From Ruthenibacterium lactatiformans (GTDB lineage: Bacteria; Bacillota; Clostridia; Oscillospirales; Ruminococcaceae): a stretch of DNA of 64,000 nucleotides. Of the stretch, positions 16,529 to 25,522 are shown piece after piece. The notes below the pieces were generated by a model that had not been told where the DNA came from, made no database searches, and saw nothing but the letters and a program-made list of their open reading frames with translations. The DNA lies in NCBI RefSeq assembly GCF_000949455.1, contig NZ_JXXK01000001.1, forward strand, positions 124,001-188,000, in the 5' to 3' direction. Every line of letters starts with the position of its first letter. Within the stretch, counting starts at the first letter, position 1. The translations under genes were made by a program, and so were the position numbers.

Positions 16529-17386
16529 TTACCGTCCTTTCAGCTTTTTGTCTATGGCTTCAAACTGATCCGCCTCGTTGAAGCAGATCAGCGAAATGTA
16601 CTTGTCCGACAGCGCGACGTCCACTGTGTCTTGACAGGAAATCGTCTCCGGACTGCGGCCGTCGCAACTGAGCAGCGCGTTATGAGGCCCCAACGGAGAA
16701 GACAGCGAAACGCGCAGACGGCGTCCGGCCGAAAACACCATGGACGGACTGTGCAGGCTGTGGGCGCAGATGGGTGTCACGACGAGTCCTGCAATGTGAG
16801 CATCCAGCACCGGGCCGCCCGCAGAAAGCGAATATGCGGTAGAACCCGTGGGCGTTGCGATGACCACGCCGTCGCCCTGGTAATGGTTGACCAGAATGTC
16901 GTCGCAGAAAATCTCTACATCGACCGTCTGAGAGATGCCGCTTTTTGAGATGACCACATCGTTCAGCGCCGTTTGGCGGAACCGATTCTGTCCGTCCACG
17001 GAAACAGAAAGGATAGAGCGCCTGTCAAGGATATATTCTCCATGCACCAGGCGTTCCAGCTTTTCCATCTCATAGGCTTCGACGGTGGCCAAAAAGCCCA
17101 TACGGCCGATGTTGATGCCCAGAAGCGGCTTATTATATCCCAGGCTCTGGCGTGCGGCGTGCAGGATCGTGCCATCGCCGCCCACCGTCACGATCACATC
17201 ACAAAGTTCGAACGCTTTGGCGTCCTCCGCAAATTCCTGTCCCATTCCGACAAAATACTCCCGCACTGCATCGGACAGCAAAACGCGCGCGCCGGCACCC
17301 CGCAGCGTTTTTGCCGCACGAAGCGCCGTGGGAACGGCATTTTCTTTTTTAGGTTTGGGATCAAAAAAACAGTCACAAAACCACAC
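16529..17386 (-). CDS. nadK: NAD kinase
   Basis: NadK phosphorylates NAD to NADP. The 285-residue protein shows the family GGDGT motif in VTVGGDGTILHAAR (near 68) with the catalytic Asp, and the conserved GVVIATPTGSTAYSLSAGGP segment (near 174). It starts 2 bp downstream of the tlyA stop, in the order tlyA-nadK-argR-recN seen across Firmicutes. Confidence 0.97.
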   Translation of the reverse strand: MWFCDCFFDPKPKKENAVPTALRAAKTLRGAGARVLLSDAVREYFVGMGQEFAEDAKAFELCDVIVTVGGDGTILHAARQSLGYNKPLLGINIGRMGFLATVEAYEMEKLERLVHGEYILDRRSILSVSVDGQNRFRQTALNDVVISKSGISQTVDVEIFCDDILVNHYQGDGVVIATPTGSTAYSLSAGGPVLDAHIAGLVVTPICAHSLHSPSMVFSAGRRLRVSLSSPLGPHNALLSCDGRSPETISCQDTVDVALSDKYISLICFNEADQFEAIDKKLKGR

Positions 17387-17388
17387 CT

Positions 17389-18186
17389 TTACAGGGATTC
17401 ATGCGCCTTTGACACAACCGCTTCTATCGTACGCTGCGGCAGGCCTTCAGGCTGTACGCATTTGCGCACATGCATCAGAAATTCGATGTTCCCCTCCGGT
17501 CCCTTGATGGGTGAAAAATCCAGGCCAACGGCAGAAAAACCATTCTGAACGGCAAAGCCGGACGCCGCTTCAATGACTTCACGGTGGGTAGCAGCTTCGC
17601 GCACGACACCTTTCTTCCCAACCTTTTCCTTCCCGGCCTCAAACTGCGGCTTTACAAGGCAGACACCTTCCGCCTCCGGCGCGGTGATGGCGGCAGCGAC
17701 CGGAAAGATATGCTTGAGAGAAATAAAGGAAACATCCACGCTGAAAAAAGCGACTGGCTCCTGTAGCTGTTCCGCTGTCACATGGCGGATGTTGGTGCGT
17801 TCCATATTCACAACACGTTTGTCGCAGCGCAGCGTCCATGCAAGCTGTCCGTAGCCCACGTCCACAGCATATACCTTTACAGCTCCGTTCTGCAGCATGC
17901 AGTCGGTGAAACCGCCTGTGGACGCGCCGATATCCATGCAAACCTTTCCCTCCGGGGTGAGCGGAAATACCTGCATCGCCTTTTCCAGCTTCAGTCCACC
18001 ACGGCTCACATATCGGATATCATGGCCCCGTACTTCCACGTGTGCATTTTCGTCTACCATATTGCCGGGCTTGTCGCTTTTTTCCTCACCCACATACACA
18101 ATGCCGGCCATGATGAGCGCTTTTGCACGCTCCCGGCTCTGTGCCAGGCCGTTTTGGCAAAGATATTGATCCAATCGAATTTTCAC
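17389..18186 (-). CDS. tlyA: TlyA-family rRNA 2'-O-methyltransferase
   Basis: The 265-residue protein has an N-terminal S4 RNA-binding domain (residues 1-60) and an FtsJ/RrmJ-like SAM-dependent methyltransferase domain beginning with DIGASTGGFTDCML (near 84). TlyA homologues methylate cytidine 2'-hydroxyls in 16S and/or 23S rRNA; some have also been called haemolysins, which the sequence does not support. Its start overlaps the dxs stop by 4 bp. Confidence 0.93.
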   Translation of the reverse strand: MKIRLDQYLCQNGLAQSRERAKALIMAGIVYVGEEKSDKPGNMVDENAHVEVRGHDIRYVSRGGLKLEKAMQVFPLTPEGKVCMDIGASTGGFTDCMLQNGAVKVYAVDVGYGQLAWTLRCDKRVVNMERTNIRHVTAEQLQEPVAFFSVDVSFISLKHIFPVAAAITAPEAEGVCLVKPQFEAGKEKVGKKGVVREAATHREVIEAASGFAVQNGFSAVGLDFSPIKGPEGNIEFLMHVRKCVQPEGLPQRTIEAVVSKAHESL

Positions 18187-20057
18187 TTGACGTCTCCTTG
18201 CTTCATAATAGCTGCTGCCAGGGACGCCGCATCCAACCCAAAGCGGGCGCGCAATTCGTCCACAGAAGCATGCGTCAGCCCGTTGTTCGGCACGGCGATA
18301 TGCCGATAAGACGCGTTGCAGCCGCGCTCCAGCAGCGCGGCCGCCAGATGCTCACCGATACCGCCGCCCCGCACGCCCTCCTCTGCAAACAGGATGCTGC
18401 GGTAACCGCCGAGCGCATCACAAAGCCCCTGCGGCAGAGGATGTATCACTGTAAGTTTGTACACATCCACGCAAACGCCTTGCTGCGCGGCCAATTTCGC
18501 GGCCGCCAACGCTTCCTTAGCCTGTGCGCCATAGGTCACGAGCGCCGCATCCGCGGGACCTTCCGCACGAAACACGTCGTATTCCAGGCCGCTGCAGTCC
18601 AGAGCGGCCAACGCTTCGTCCTCCGCGCCGCGCGGGTAACGCAGCGCACGCGGGCCGTCTTCCAGAAGGAGCCGTTCCAGCCAATATGCCAATTCTGCGT
18701 AATTGCAGGGAGAAACGATCTGAAAACTGTCGAGCTCACTGAAAAACGCGGCGTCATAGATACCCTGATGCGTCTCGCCGTCACCGGGCACAAGGCCGGC
18801 GCGGTCTACCGCGAAAAGCACGCTGAGACGCTGCAAATTGACGTCGTGAATGATCTGGTCGTAACCGCGCTGCAGGAATGTGGAATAGATTGAAACAACG
18901 GGCCGCATTCCATTTGCCGCCAGGCCGGCGGCAAACGTGACGGCGTGCTGTTCCGCCATGCCCACATCGAAGAACCGCGATTTGTGCTGCTTATAAAAAT
19001 ACTGAAGCCCTGTGCCGTACTTCATGGCCGCCGTGATCGCGCAGATACGTTCGTCCTGCCCGGCGAGCTGTGCCAACTGCTGCCCGAACACTGTGGAAAA
19101 AGAGCTGTCCGGCGCGACGTCCGGATCCGTCAGATGATTTACATCGAAAGCGGAAACGCCGTGAAATTCGCCGGGATTTTGTTCCGCCGGCGTAAAGCCT
19201 TTCCCCTTTATGGTCAAAACGTGAACGAACAGCGGCGCGCTTTGCTCCTGCCGGTATGCATCAAACAACATGGAAAGTTCTTTGACGTCGTGCCCGTCAA
19301 CCGGGCCGACGTATTGGAACCCCATTTCCTCAAACATTGTGGAATGATACAACGAACGCCGAAATGCAGATTTCACCGTTTGGATGCCTGCCTTGATGGC
19401 GCCGCCCACGACCGGCGTGGAGTCCAGGAGAGATTCCACATCCCGTTTTGCTTTGAAATAACGCGGGCTGGTGCGCAGTTGGGTAAGATACTGCGCCACC
19501 GAACCGACGTTTTTGGAAATGGACATTTTGTTGTCGTTGAGCACGACGATCAAATTGTTCAGGCTACGGATATTGTTCATGCCCTCATAGATCATGCCAC
19601 CGGTAAAAGCGCCGTCTCCCACGACGGCAATGACCTTGCCCGGCTCATGCCGAAGCTTCTTCGCCTGGGCCATGCCGATGGCAGCGGAGAGTGAGGTATT
19701 GCCATGTCCCGCGATAAAAGCGTCGTGTTCGCTTTCCCGCGGGCTTGGGAACCCGGAGATGCCTCCCAGCATGCGAAGCCGGTCGAATCCTTCCCTGCGC
19801 CCGGTAAGGATCTTGTGCGTATAACACTGGTGTCCCACGTCCCAGACAAATTTATCGCTGGGTGTAGCAAACACCTTATGCAGCGCAACCGTCAGTTCAA
19901 TGGTACCGAGATTGGAGGAAAGATGCCCTCCGGTTTTGGAGACGGAGTCAATCAAAAACGCGCGGATCTCCGCGCACAGCTCCTGCAGCTGTCCGAAATC
20001 CAGCCGTTTGACGTCGGCCGGGGAATGGATCGTGTCTAAAAGGCGCGTGCCGTTCAC
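18183..20057 (-). CDS. dxs: 1-deoxy-D-xylulose-5-phosphate synthase
   Basis: Dxs makes DXP from pyruvate and glyceraldehyde-3-phosphate, the entry to the MEP isoprenoid pathway. The 624-residue protein has the thiamine diphosphate motif GDGAFTGGMIYEGMNN (near 148), the catalytic histidine region near residue 50 (VWDVGHQCYTHKIL) and the transketolase pyrimidine-domain DRAGLVPGDGETHQG (near 420). It shares an operon with ispA, so two isoprenoid steps are co-expressed. Confidence 0.98.
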   Translation of the reverse strand: MNGTRLLDTIHSPADVKRLDFGQLQELCAEIRAFLIDSVSKTGGHLSSNLGTIELTVALHKVFATPSDKFVWDVGHQCYTHKILTGRREGFDRLRMLGGISGFPSPRESEHDAFIAGHGNTSLSAAIGMAQAKKLRHEPGKVIAVVGDGAFTGGMIYEGMNNIRSLNNLIVVLNDNKMSISKNVGSVAQYLTQLRTSPRYFKAKRDVESLLDSTPVVGGAIKAGIQTVKSAFRRSLYHSTMFEEMGFQYVGPVDGHDVKELSMLFDAYRQEQSAPLFVHVLTIKGKGFTPAEQNPGEFHGVSAFDVNHLTDPDVAPDSSFSTVFGQQLAQLAGQDERICAITAAMKYGTGLQYFYKQHKSRFFDVGMAEQHAVTFAAGLAANGMRPVVSIYSTFLQRGYDQIIHDVNLQRLSVLFAVDRAGLVPGDGETHQGIYDAAFFSELDSFQIVSPCNYAELAYWLERLLLEDGPRALRYPRGAEDEALAALDCSGLEYDVFRAEGPADAALVTYGAQAKEALAAAKLAAQQGVCVDVYKLTVIHPLPQGLCDALGGYRSILFAEEGVRGGGIGEHLAAALLERGCNASYRHIAVPNNGLTHASVDELRARFGLDAASLAAAIMKQGDVK

Positions 20058-20085
20058 GTCCTTTCTATCAATCGTTTTACTGCCT

Positions 20086-20559
20086 TCAGGGTGCGGGGAC
20101 GATCACAGCGATCAAAATTCCCAATAACGCGCCGGAAAGCACTTCAAATGGAGTGTGCCCCACTTTTTCCTTCAGCTTGCGGCCATTCTGCGCCAGATAG
20201 GCAGGTGCGTCCTCGTCTTCGCTCAGCCAGTCGGATATCATACGGTTGAGTACCTTGGCCTGTTCGCCGGTCTCACGCCGCACACCCATGGCGTCGTACA
20301 TTACGATAGCGGCCAGGATAAATGCAATAGCGAAAATGGGCGAGTTGACGCCCTGGCTTTTTGCTGCGGCCATAAACATGGAACAGACGAGCGCCGAGTG
20401 TGCACTGGGCATGCCGCCTGCTCCCCACATGCGCTCCGCTTCAAATTTGCCGCTCAGGATATAGTTGATGATCGTCTTACATATCTGCGCCGCCAGCCAG
20501 GAGAGCAGAGCGACGGACAGGATGTAATTCCCGAAAAAAAGCCGTTGCAAAACATGCAT
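20086..20559 (-). CDS. Divergent PAP2-family membrane protein (DUF212)
   Basis: The 157-residue protein has about four hydrophobic segments. It carries the DUF212 hallmarks GGMPSAHSALV near 48, a lipid-phosphatase-like signature, and VMYDAMGVRRETGEQAKVLN near 86. Distant PAP2 homologues may dephosphorylate lipid pyrophosphates; given ispA and dxs on either side a polyprenyl-phosphate substrate is plausible but unproven. Resembles B. subtilis YuiD. Confidence 0.85.
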   Translation of the reverse strand: MHVLQRLFFGNYILSVALLSWLAAQICKTIINYILSGKFEAERMWGAGGMPSAHSALVCSMFMAAAKSQGVNSPIFAIAFILAAIVMYDAMGVRRETGEQAKVLNRMISDWLSEDEDAPAYLAQNGRKLKEKVGHTPFEVLSGALLGILIAVIVPAP

Positions 20560-20575
20560 TACGATCTGGTCCTTT

Positions 20576-21457
20576 CTACTGATTTCGTTCCAGCAGGCTG
20601 GCCGCTAAGGTCTCCAGAAACTGCGCCCGGCCGCCGAATGCCGCGCGTAGGACGCCACAGGCCCCGTCTGTCAATTCCTGCGCAATCCCGCGGGAGCGTT
20701 CCACGCCGTGCAATGTAACAAACGTCGTTTTCCCATTGGCAGTGTCGCTGCCAATGGGTTTGCCCAACTGCTGCGCCGTCGCCGTAACGTCCAAAATATC
20801 GTCAATGATCTGGAACACCAGTCCTACGGAAAAGGCATATCGCGCAATGGCCTGCCGCTGAATATCGTCCGCACTTGCCGCCACCGCTCCCAGCTGCGCC
20901 GCCGCGTTGATGAGCATTCCGGTCTTGTTGCGGTGCACCTCGCGCAATTCTTCAGCCGTGGCAGGCTTTTCTTCAAAAGCAAGGTCAAGCTCCTGACCCC
21001 ACACCATACCGTTTGCCCCGGCCGCACGGCTCAACGCACAAACAGCGGCGGTGTTCTGGACGGCAGTGCCTGGTGAACCGGAAAGAGTTTCGAATGCTGC
21101 CGTAAGCAGAGTGTCGCCTGCCAGCAGAGCCGTAGCCTCCCCAAAAGCTTTGTGGCACGACGGACGCCCTCGGCGCATATCGTCATTATCCATGCAAGGA
21201 AGGTCGTCATGGATGAGAGAATAGCAGTGCAGCATCTCCACCCCAGCCGCATAACAGGCTGCCGCGTTTCTGTTGCCGTTCAGCATATCACACACGGCCA
21301 GGCAAAGCACGGCGCGCACACGCTTTCCGCCGCCGAACAGGCTGTACCGCGCCGCCTCACACACGCGGGAGCGTTCGTTAAAGCACCGGTCCGCCTGCTG
21401 CGCCAGCGCCGTCTCGGCCGTGTTCAAATATGCCTGGTACTGCGCGTTGTAATCCAT
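20576..21457 (-). CDS. ispA: Farnesyl diphosphate synthase
   Basis: This trans-prenyltransferase joins dimethylallyl and isopentenyl diphosphates to C15 farnesyl diphosphate. The 293-residue protein has both aspartate-rich motifs: LIHDDLPCMDNDD (near 85) and FQIIDDILD (near 215), plus GGKRVRAVLCL near 43. Small residues before the first motif are typical of the bacterial FPP class. Starts 14 bp after xseB. Confidence 0.95.
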   Translation of the reverse strand: MDYNAQYQAYLNTAETALAQQADRCFNERSRVCEAARYSLFGGGKRVRAVLCLAVCDMLNGNRNAAACYAAGVEMLHCYSLIHDDLPCMDNDDMRRGRPSCHKAFGEATALLAGDTLLTAAFETLSGSPGTAVQNTAAVCALSRAAGANGMVWGQELDLAFEEKPATAEELREVHRNKTGMLINAAAQLGAVAASADDIQRQAIARYAFSVGLVFQIIDDILDVTATAQQLGKPIGSDTANGKTTFVTLHGVERSRGIAQELTDGACGVLRAAFGGRAQFLETLAASLLERNQ

Positions 21458-21471
21458 AGAACGCTCCTTCT

Positions 21472-21678
21472 TTATTCCTGCTTCCCGGCGTTTTTTGCGT
21501 CGATCTCATCAATGGTGATCTGCGCCTTTTGCAGTGTTTCGTTGCAAAAGGCGATGAGTTCTGCCGCCCTGGCGTACAGCACAAGGCTGCGGTCCAGAGG
21601 CGTCTCCGAGTCGGAAAGCTCCGCAAGGATAGCGTCCAGCTCCGTGTCCGCCGCTTCAAATGTCATTTCTTTTTTCAT
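21472..21678 (-). CDS. xseB: Exodeoxyribonuclease VII small subunit
   Basis: A 68-residue, mostly helical acidic protein. XseB wraps onto XseA to form exonuclease VII, which degrades single-stranded DNA. The TFEAADTELDAILAEL start and DRSLVLYARAAELIAFC segment fit the family. It overlaps the xseA stop by 4 bp, so the two subunits are translationally coupled. Confidence 0.95.
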   Translation of the reverse strand: MKKEMTFEAADTELDAILAELSDSETPLDRSLVLYARAAELIAFCNETLQKAQITIDEIDAKNAGKQE

Positions 21679-22886
21679 AGCTCTTCCTCTGTAATAATCG
21701 TTTCCACCCTGCAGCTCAGCCGTCCTGCGGCCAGCTGTACCTCTACCCTGTCGCCCTCCGAAGCGTCCGCGCTGCTTTTGAGCACAGAGCCCGCTTTCCG
21801 GGCGATGCTGTAACCGCGCGCCAGTACACTGTATGGACTGAGCGAACCGCAGAGCATGGCTGCGTGAGCAACGCGCCCCTTGGCGGCGTCCATTTTGCCA
21901 TGCATGGCAGCCCGGGCGGCGTCAGCTTTTTCTGAAAGCTCCCGCAGCAGGCCCAGCGGCAGCGAACGCGCCGCCGCAAGCTGGGGCGCCGCCTCTATAT
22001 CCCGCACTCTATTATAACATAACTGAAGGCGGTTTTGTATTTCTTTGCAAATATTTGAATAACTGCGCCGAATCTCCCGCAATTCCGCTTCCATGTCCGG
22101 CATCACCAGCTCCGCTGCCGCCGAAGGCGTAGGAGCACGCAGATCCGCCACAAAATCCAGAATGGAGAAATCGATTTCATGCCCCACGGCCGAGACTACG
22201 GGCGTACTGCTGGCAAATGCCGCGCGGGCGATACTCTCATTGTTGAAAACCCACAGATCCTCCCGTGAGCCGCCGCCCCGCGCAACGATGATCACGTCCA
22301 CACGTCCGCCCTTGTCCAGCCGCGTAATGGCGTTTGCGATCTCCGGAGCAGCCTCGTTTCCCTGTACGGTTACAGAATAAAGCAGAAAACGTGCAATCGG
22401 ATAGCGCCTTTGCGTCACGTTGAGGATATCCTGCAACGCCGCGCCCGTTTTGGAGGTAACCAGGCCGACGCATTTCGGCATTGCAGGCAGGGGCTTCTTG
22501 TGCTCCGGAGCGAACAGACCTTCCTTGTCAAGCTTTTCCTTGAGCTGCTCGAATGCCATCTGCATTGCACCAATACCGTCCGGAAACATATCTTCCACAT
22601 AGACCTGAAACGCGCCGTCCCGCTCGAACAGAGAAATCCGGCACCGCACGATGACGCGCATGCCGTTCTGCGGCATGAATGCCAGATTCTGTGCATCACG
22701 CCGGAACATAACTGCTTTGACAGAGCATTGCTCGTCTTTCAGGGAAAAATAAAAATGTCCGGTCTTATAATGGTTCGTAAAATTGGATATCTCGCCGCGC
22801 AGCGCCACATCTGTTAAAACAGAGTCTCGCTCCAACAGCGTTTTCACATAACGGTTCAGCGCCGTTACCGTGATCACATTGGCCAT
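21675..22886 (-). CDS. xseA: Exodeoxyribonuclease VII large subunit
   Basis: The 403-residue catalytic subunit starts with ITVTALNRYVKTLLE and an OB-fold ssDNA-binding domain (to about 100), then the catalytic core with VGLVTSKTGAALQDI (near 137), the IIVARGGGSREDLWVFN segment (near 190) and SAVGHEIDFSILDFVADLR (near 228), and a long C-terminal helical region. I place the start at ATG 22886 (GGAGG site 7-8 bases upstream); the frame open to 23228 lies inside the upstream gene. The 13-bp overlap with that gene implies coupling. Confidence 0.96.
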   Translation of the reverse strand: MANVITVTALNRYVKTLLERDSVLTDVALRGEISNFTNHYKTGHFYFSLKDEQCSVKAVMFRRDAQNLAFMPQNGMRVIVRCRISLFERDGAFQVYVEDMFPDGIGAMQMAFEQLKEKLDKEGLFAPEHKKPLPAMPKCVGLVTSKTGAALQDILNVTQRRYPIARFLLYSVTVQGNEAAPEIANAITRLDKGGRVDVIIVARGGGSREDLWVFNNESIARAAFASSTPVVSAVGHEIDFSILDFVADLRAPTPSAAAELVMPDMEAELREIRRSYSNICKEIQNRLQLCYNRVRDIEAAPQLAAARSLPLGLLRELSEKADAARAAMHGKMDAAKGRVAHAAMLCGSLSPYSVLARGYSIARKAGSVLKSSADASEGDRVEVQLAAGRLSCRVETIITEEEL

Positions 22887-23812
22887 GCCTGAACCTCCTT
22901 TGCCGCCAGAACGGCCACGCCGATGGCGTTGTCGCTGGAATACCGGCCCGGTACGAAATAAATATCCGGCTGCGTCCGCTGTACATAAGCGCGTATGATA
23001 TCGCTGCTCATCACGCCGCCCGCGCATACCACCGGCACGCCGGGATACTGTTCCTGTGCGGCACAGATCATTCGAAGTACCGTCTGGCCCACGGCACTCA
23101 GGCAATATTTCGCAACGTAAGCCGGGGCTGCGCCATGTTCCAGCAGTGCGGCACACTGGTTTTCCAATCCGGAAAAGCTGCAGTCCGCACCTTTTACGCT
23201 TACCTTTGGCTTTATCTCTTCGCTGCATTCAGAAGCGAGGCTGGAAAGCTCCGCCCCTGCCGGGAACGCAAAGCCCAGTTTTACGCCGATGCGGTCCACC
23301 GCCTGGCCGGCATAAAGGTCGGTGCTGCCGCCCACCCGGCACACGACAGACGTTCCGCTGCACAAAAGGAGCTCGGTGGTTCCGCCCGAAATATGGAACA
23401 CAAGCACGCGCCGTGCGAAAAGCGACGCCCCCGCTGCGGAGAGCAGAGCGGCGGCGATATGCCCCTGTTGATGAGTGGTGCGCACCAAAGGGACGCCGCG
23501 CGCCAGCGCCAGCCCCTGTGCCACTGCAAGCCCTGTGAGGAAGCACGGCATATATGAGCCTTCCACCGGGCGCGGTTTCTCCGAAACGCCGACGGCGTCC
23601 ACTCTGTGCAACGGAAACTCGGCATCCAGCTCCCGCAGCAGCTCCGGAAGCGCAGCCGTATGGTGAAACACGGCGTCGCTCTGCCGGAGGCCCAGTTCGC
23701 CCGGCTTCACGGGTAAAAAACGTTTACGGTCACAAACAACCTCTTCGGCCGCGGTGTCGAACACAGCCAAAGAGGTTGCATAATTACTCGTATCAATGCC
23801 AAGGGTGTACAT
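22874..23812 (-). CDS. Kae1/TsaD-like ASKHA protein (peptidase M22 paralogue)
   Basis: The 312-residue protein has a TsaD/Kae1-type fold: LGIDTSNYATSLAV phosphate-binding start, the metal-binding His114-x3-His118 in THQQGH, and HISGGTTELLL near 135. It is shorter than canonical TsaD (about 340) and lies in the nusB-xseA neighbourhood, where Clostridia carry this paralogue in addition to the true tsaD of the tsaBDE group. It could be the t6A enzyme, but paralogue is more likely; its substrate is unknown. The old label O-sialoglycoprotein endopeptidase should not be taken as a function. Confidence 0.78.
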   Translation of the reverse strand: MYTLGIDTSNYATSLAVFDTAAEEVVCDRKRFLPVKPGELGLRQSDAVFHHTAALPELLRELDAEFPLHRVDAVGVSEKPRPVEGSYMPCFLTGLAVAQGLALARGVPLVRTTHQQGHIAAALLSAAGASLFARRVLVFHISGGTTELLLCSGTSVVCRVGGSTDLYAGQAVDRIGVKLGFAFPAGAELSSLASECSEEIKPKVSVKGADCSFSGLENQCAALLEHGAAPAYVAKYCLSAVGQTVLRMICAAQEQYPGVPVVCAGGVMSSDIIRAYVQRTQPDIYFVPGRYSSDNAIGVAVLAAKEVQAWPM

Positions 23813-23817
23813 AATGC

Positions 23818-24270
23818 TCAGGCTTCCTCCGAAGCGGAGTCCGCCGGAACGGCAGGCTCGTCCGCTTTTGCGCTGTGCGCCTCCCGGGAGATTGCCCCCA
23901 GCACGCCGTTGATGAACTGGTAGTCCTCTTCTCCGGCGTATTTTTTCGCCAGCTCTACCGCTTCGTTAATGACGATACTGTCCATATCGTCGCTGCCGTT
24001 GAACCGCATTTCGGTCACGGCGAGGCGCAGGATGGCTGCATTTACGCGCGGCAGACGGGCCAGCGTCCAATCTTTAAGCCTGGCCTTGATCAGATCGTCC
24101 ACTTCGGCGCTGTGTGCGTAAAAGTTTGCCAGCAGCGCTTCGCCATACGCATCGACGGCATATTCGTCCTGCTCGCGTGATGCGGCAACGATCTCCTCGA
24201 TGCTGTTGGCGTTGAAGCTGGCTTCAAAGGCGGCGATAAAAGCGTTTTCACGGGCAATTCTTCTCTTCAT
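23818..24270 (-). CDS. nusB: Transcription antitermination factor NusB
   Basis: A 150-residue all-helical protein beginning MKRRIARENAFIAAFEA, ending with the conserved DSIVINEAVELAKKYAGEEDYQFINGVL pattern split over about residues 84-112. NusB with NusE binds boxA in rRNA leaders to prevent premature termination. The start at 24270 has a GAGGAA site; the frame open to 24318 has none. A short Ala/Glu-rich tail (after about 130) looks lineage-specific. Confidence 0.95.
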   Translation of the reverse strand: MKRRIARENAFIAAFEASFNANSIEEIVAASREQDEYAVDAYGEALLANFYAHSAEVDDLIKARLKDWTLARLPRVNAAILRLAVTEMRFNGSDDMDSIVINEAVELAKKYAGEEDYQFINGVLGAISREAHSAKADEPAVPADSASEEA

Positions 24271-24330
24271 GATATTCCTCACAAAAACAAACCCTCCTGC
24301 AGAGAGCGGGAGGGTCATGGATTTTCTCGG

Positions 24331-24702
24331 TTACTCCGCTTCCGGGCCGGCAGTTTCCTGCGCGACGCCTGTTACCACAATGTTGACTTTAGAAACGGTG
24401 ATGCATGTCATGTTCTGCACAGAACTTTTCACGTTTTCCTGCACCTTCTCGCAGAGCTGCGGAATCTTATAACCATACCTCACCATGATATTCACCGTGA
24501 TCTCCGCCACATCATCAGTGAGCTGGACGAGGATCGGCTTTTGAAGATTCACCTTATTGAACAGGCTCTTTACACCCATCGTTCCGGTGGATACTTCCTT
24601 CACGCCTTCGATCTCAAGCGTGGCGAGCTTTGCGATCTTCGCAATGACATCCGTGGATATCTGCAGGCTGCCGCCGATGGTGCTGGAATTTGTAACGTCC
24701 AT
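24331..24702 (-). CDS. Asp23/Gls24-family envelope stress protein
   Basis: About 123 residues. The Asp23 core is visible as GGSLQISTDVIAKIAKLATLEIEGV (start), then LTDDVAEITVNIMVRYGYKIP and VQNMTCITVSKVNIVVTGV. Asp23 proteins associate with the membrane and are tied to cell-wall stress; in Clostridia one is regularly next to nusB. The ATG at 24702 has GGGAGG 8 bases upstream. First gene of the operon running to recN. Confidence 0.92.
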   Translation of the reverse strand: MDVTNSSTIGGSLQISTDVIAKIAKLATLEIEGVKEVSTGTMGVKSLFNKVNLQKPILVQLTDDVAEITVNIMVRYGYKIPQLCEKVQENVKSSVQNMTCITVSKVNIVVTGVAQETAGPEAE

Positions 24703-24806
24703 TTCAAAGCCTCCCTGCCCGCTGCGCGGGCGCACATGCAAGTTTTCAGGAGTGCCGGGCACGTTTTTTCACTGCCGGCATCCCACAAGCCGCCGGCGAT
24801 AGGAAA

Positions 24807-24831
24807 GCCGGCACACCAACTGTGCGCCGGC
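24807..24831. repeat. GC-rich hairpin in asp23 leader
   Basis: GCCGGCACA (24807-24815) pairs with TGTGCGCCGGC (24821-24831) with one bulge. It falls between the promoter at 24857-24885 and the gene. There is no T run on the minus strand, so it is probably a leader-RNA structure rather than a terminator. Confidence 0.5.
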
Positions 24832-24856
24832 CGCCCGTCGAAGCGGCTTTGGAATT

Positions 24857-24885
24857 ATTATACCATCTTCCGGCTGCTTTCACAA
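24857..24885 (-). promoter_or_regulatory. Promoter of the asp23-nusB-...-recN operon
   Basis: On the minus strand TTGTGA (24885-24880), a 17-bp spacer and TATAAT (24862-24857) with an extended -10 (TGG before TATAAT). It starts 4 bp after the spoIIIAH stop, separating the sporulation operon from the vegetative housekeeping operon. Confidence 0.8.
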
Positions 24886-24888
24886 CAC

Positions 24889-25515
24889 CTATTTCACTTC
24901 GACGATACTGATATTTTTCGCCTCCGTCTCCATTTTACCCAAAATGATATCCCGCAGCTGCGCCACCTCACTCTTATCCAATCCTTCGCTGCCTGTTTTC
25001 ACGGCAAGGTTGATCTTTTCTCCCTCGATAAATGCGACGCAATCCGCAAAGCCTTTCGCCTTTACCATGTTTTCGATGTCGCTTTCCACTGTGATGCTGT
25101 TGATGGTGTTGGTGAGCGTTTGGGTGACCGCTGTCTTTTCAGTCTCGGACAACTCGGCATTTTTCAGCGCCTGCTGCATGGTGTCCAGCGCTTCATCCCG
25201 CGTTTTGCTTCGTGTCAGTCGAGCCTGTTCAAAGTATTTGTCGTTGCTGGTCTCATTCGCGCTCACAAGCTGTGCGTCGCCGTAGTTCTTGTCGGGCAGC
25301 GCCTCCTGCACGGGCAGGGCGTCCAGCACGCCGGATGTGGTGCCGTCTGTAACAGTTTCCACGGCTGCGTTGGCGCTTACAGCACCGGGGTCCTGCAGTG
25401 CGAAAGGCGCGTCTGTTTTCGCGTACTCCCAGTTCAGGTACACCGCAACGCCCAGCGCCACCACCAGGGTAAGCAAGGTGAATTGTCTTTTGCTTTTTGC
25501 GCTTTTCATATGCAT
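24889..25515 (-). CDS. spoIIIAH: Stage III sporulation protein AH
   Basis: The 208-residue mother-cell protein has an N-terminal transmembrane helix (about 11-28, FTLLTLVVALGVAVYLNW) and a C-terminal YscJ/FliF-like ring-building domain (about 110-208). With forespore SpoIIQ it forms the channel (feeding tube) across the two engulfing membranes and holds the forespore in place. Last gene of the spoIIIA operon; no terminator is visible before the asp23 promoter. Confidence 0.95.
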   Translation of the reverse strand: MHMKSAKSKRQFTLLTLVVALGVAVYLNWEYAKTDAPFALQDPGAVSANAAVETVTDGTTSGVLDALPVQEALPDKNYGDAQLVSANETSNDKYFEQARLTRSKTRDEALDTMQQALKNAELSETEKTAVTQTLTNTINSITVESDIENMVKAKGFADCVAFIEGEKINLAVKTGSEGLDKSEVAQLRDIILGKMETEAKNISIVEVK

Positions 25516-25522
25516 CCTCCGT

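Noticed and set aside
21675..23228. N-terminally extended XseA
   Set aside because: The extra 114 codons lie out of frame within the TsaD-like gene; ATG 22886 has a ribosome site and starts the conserved domain.
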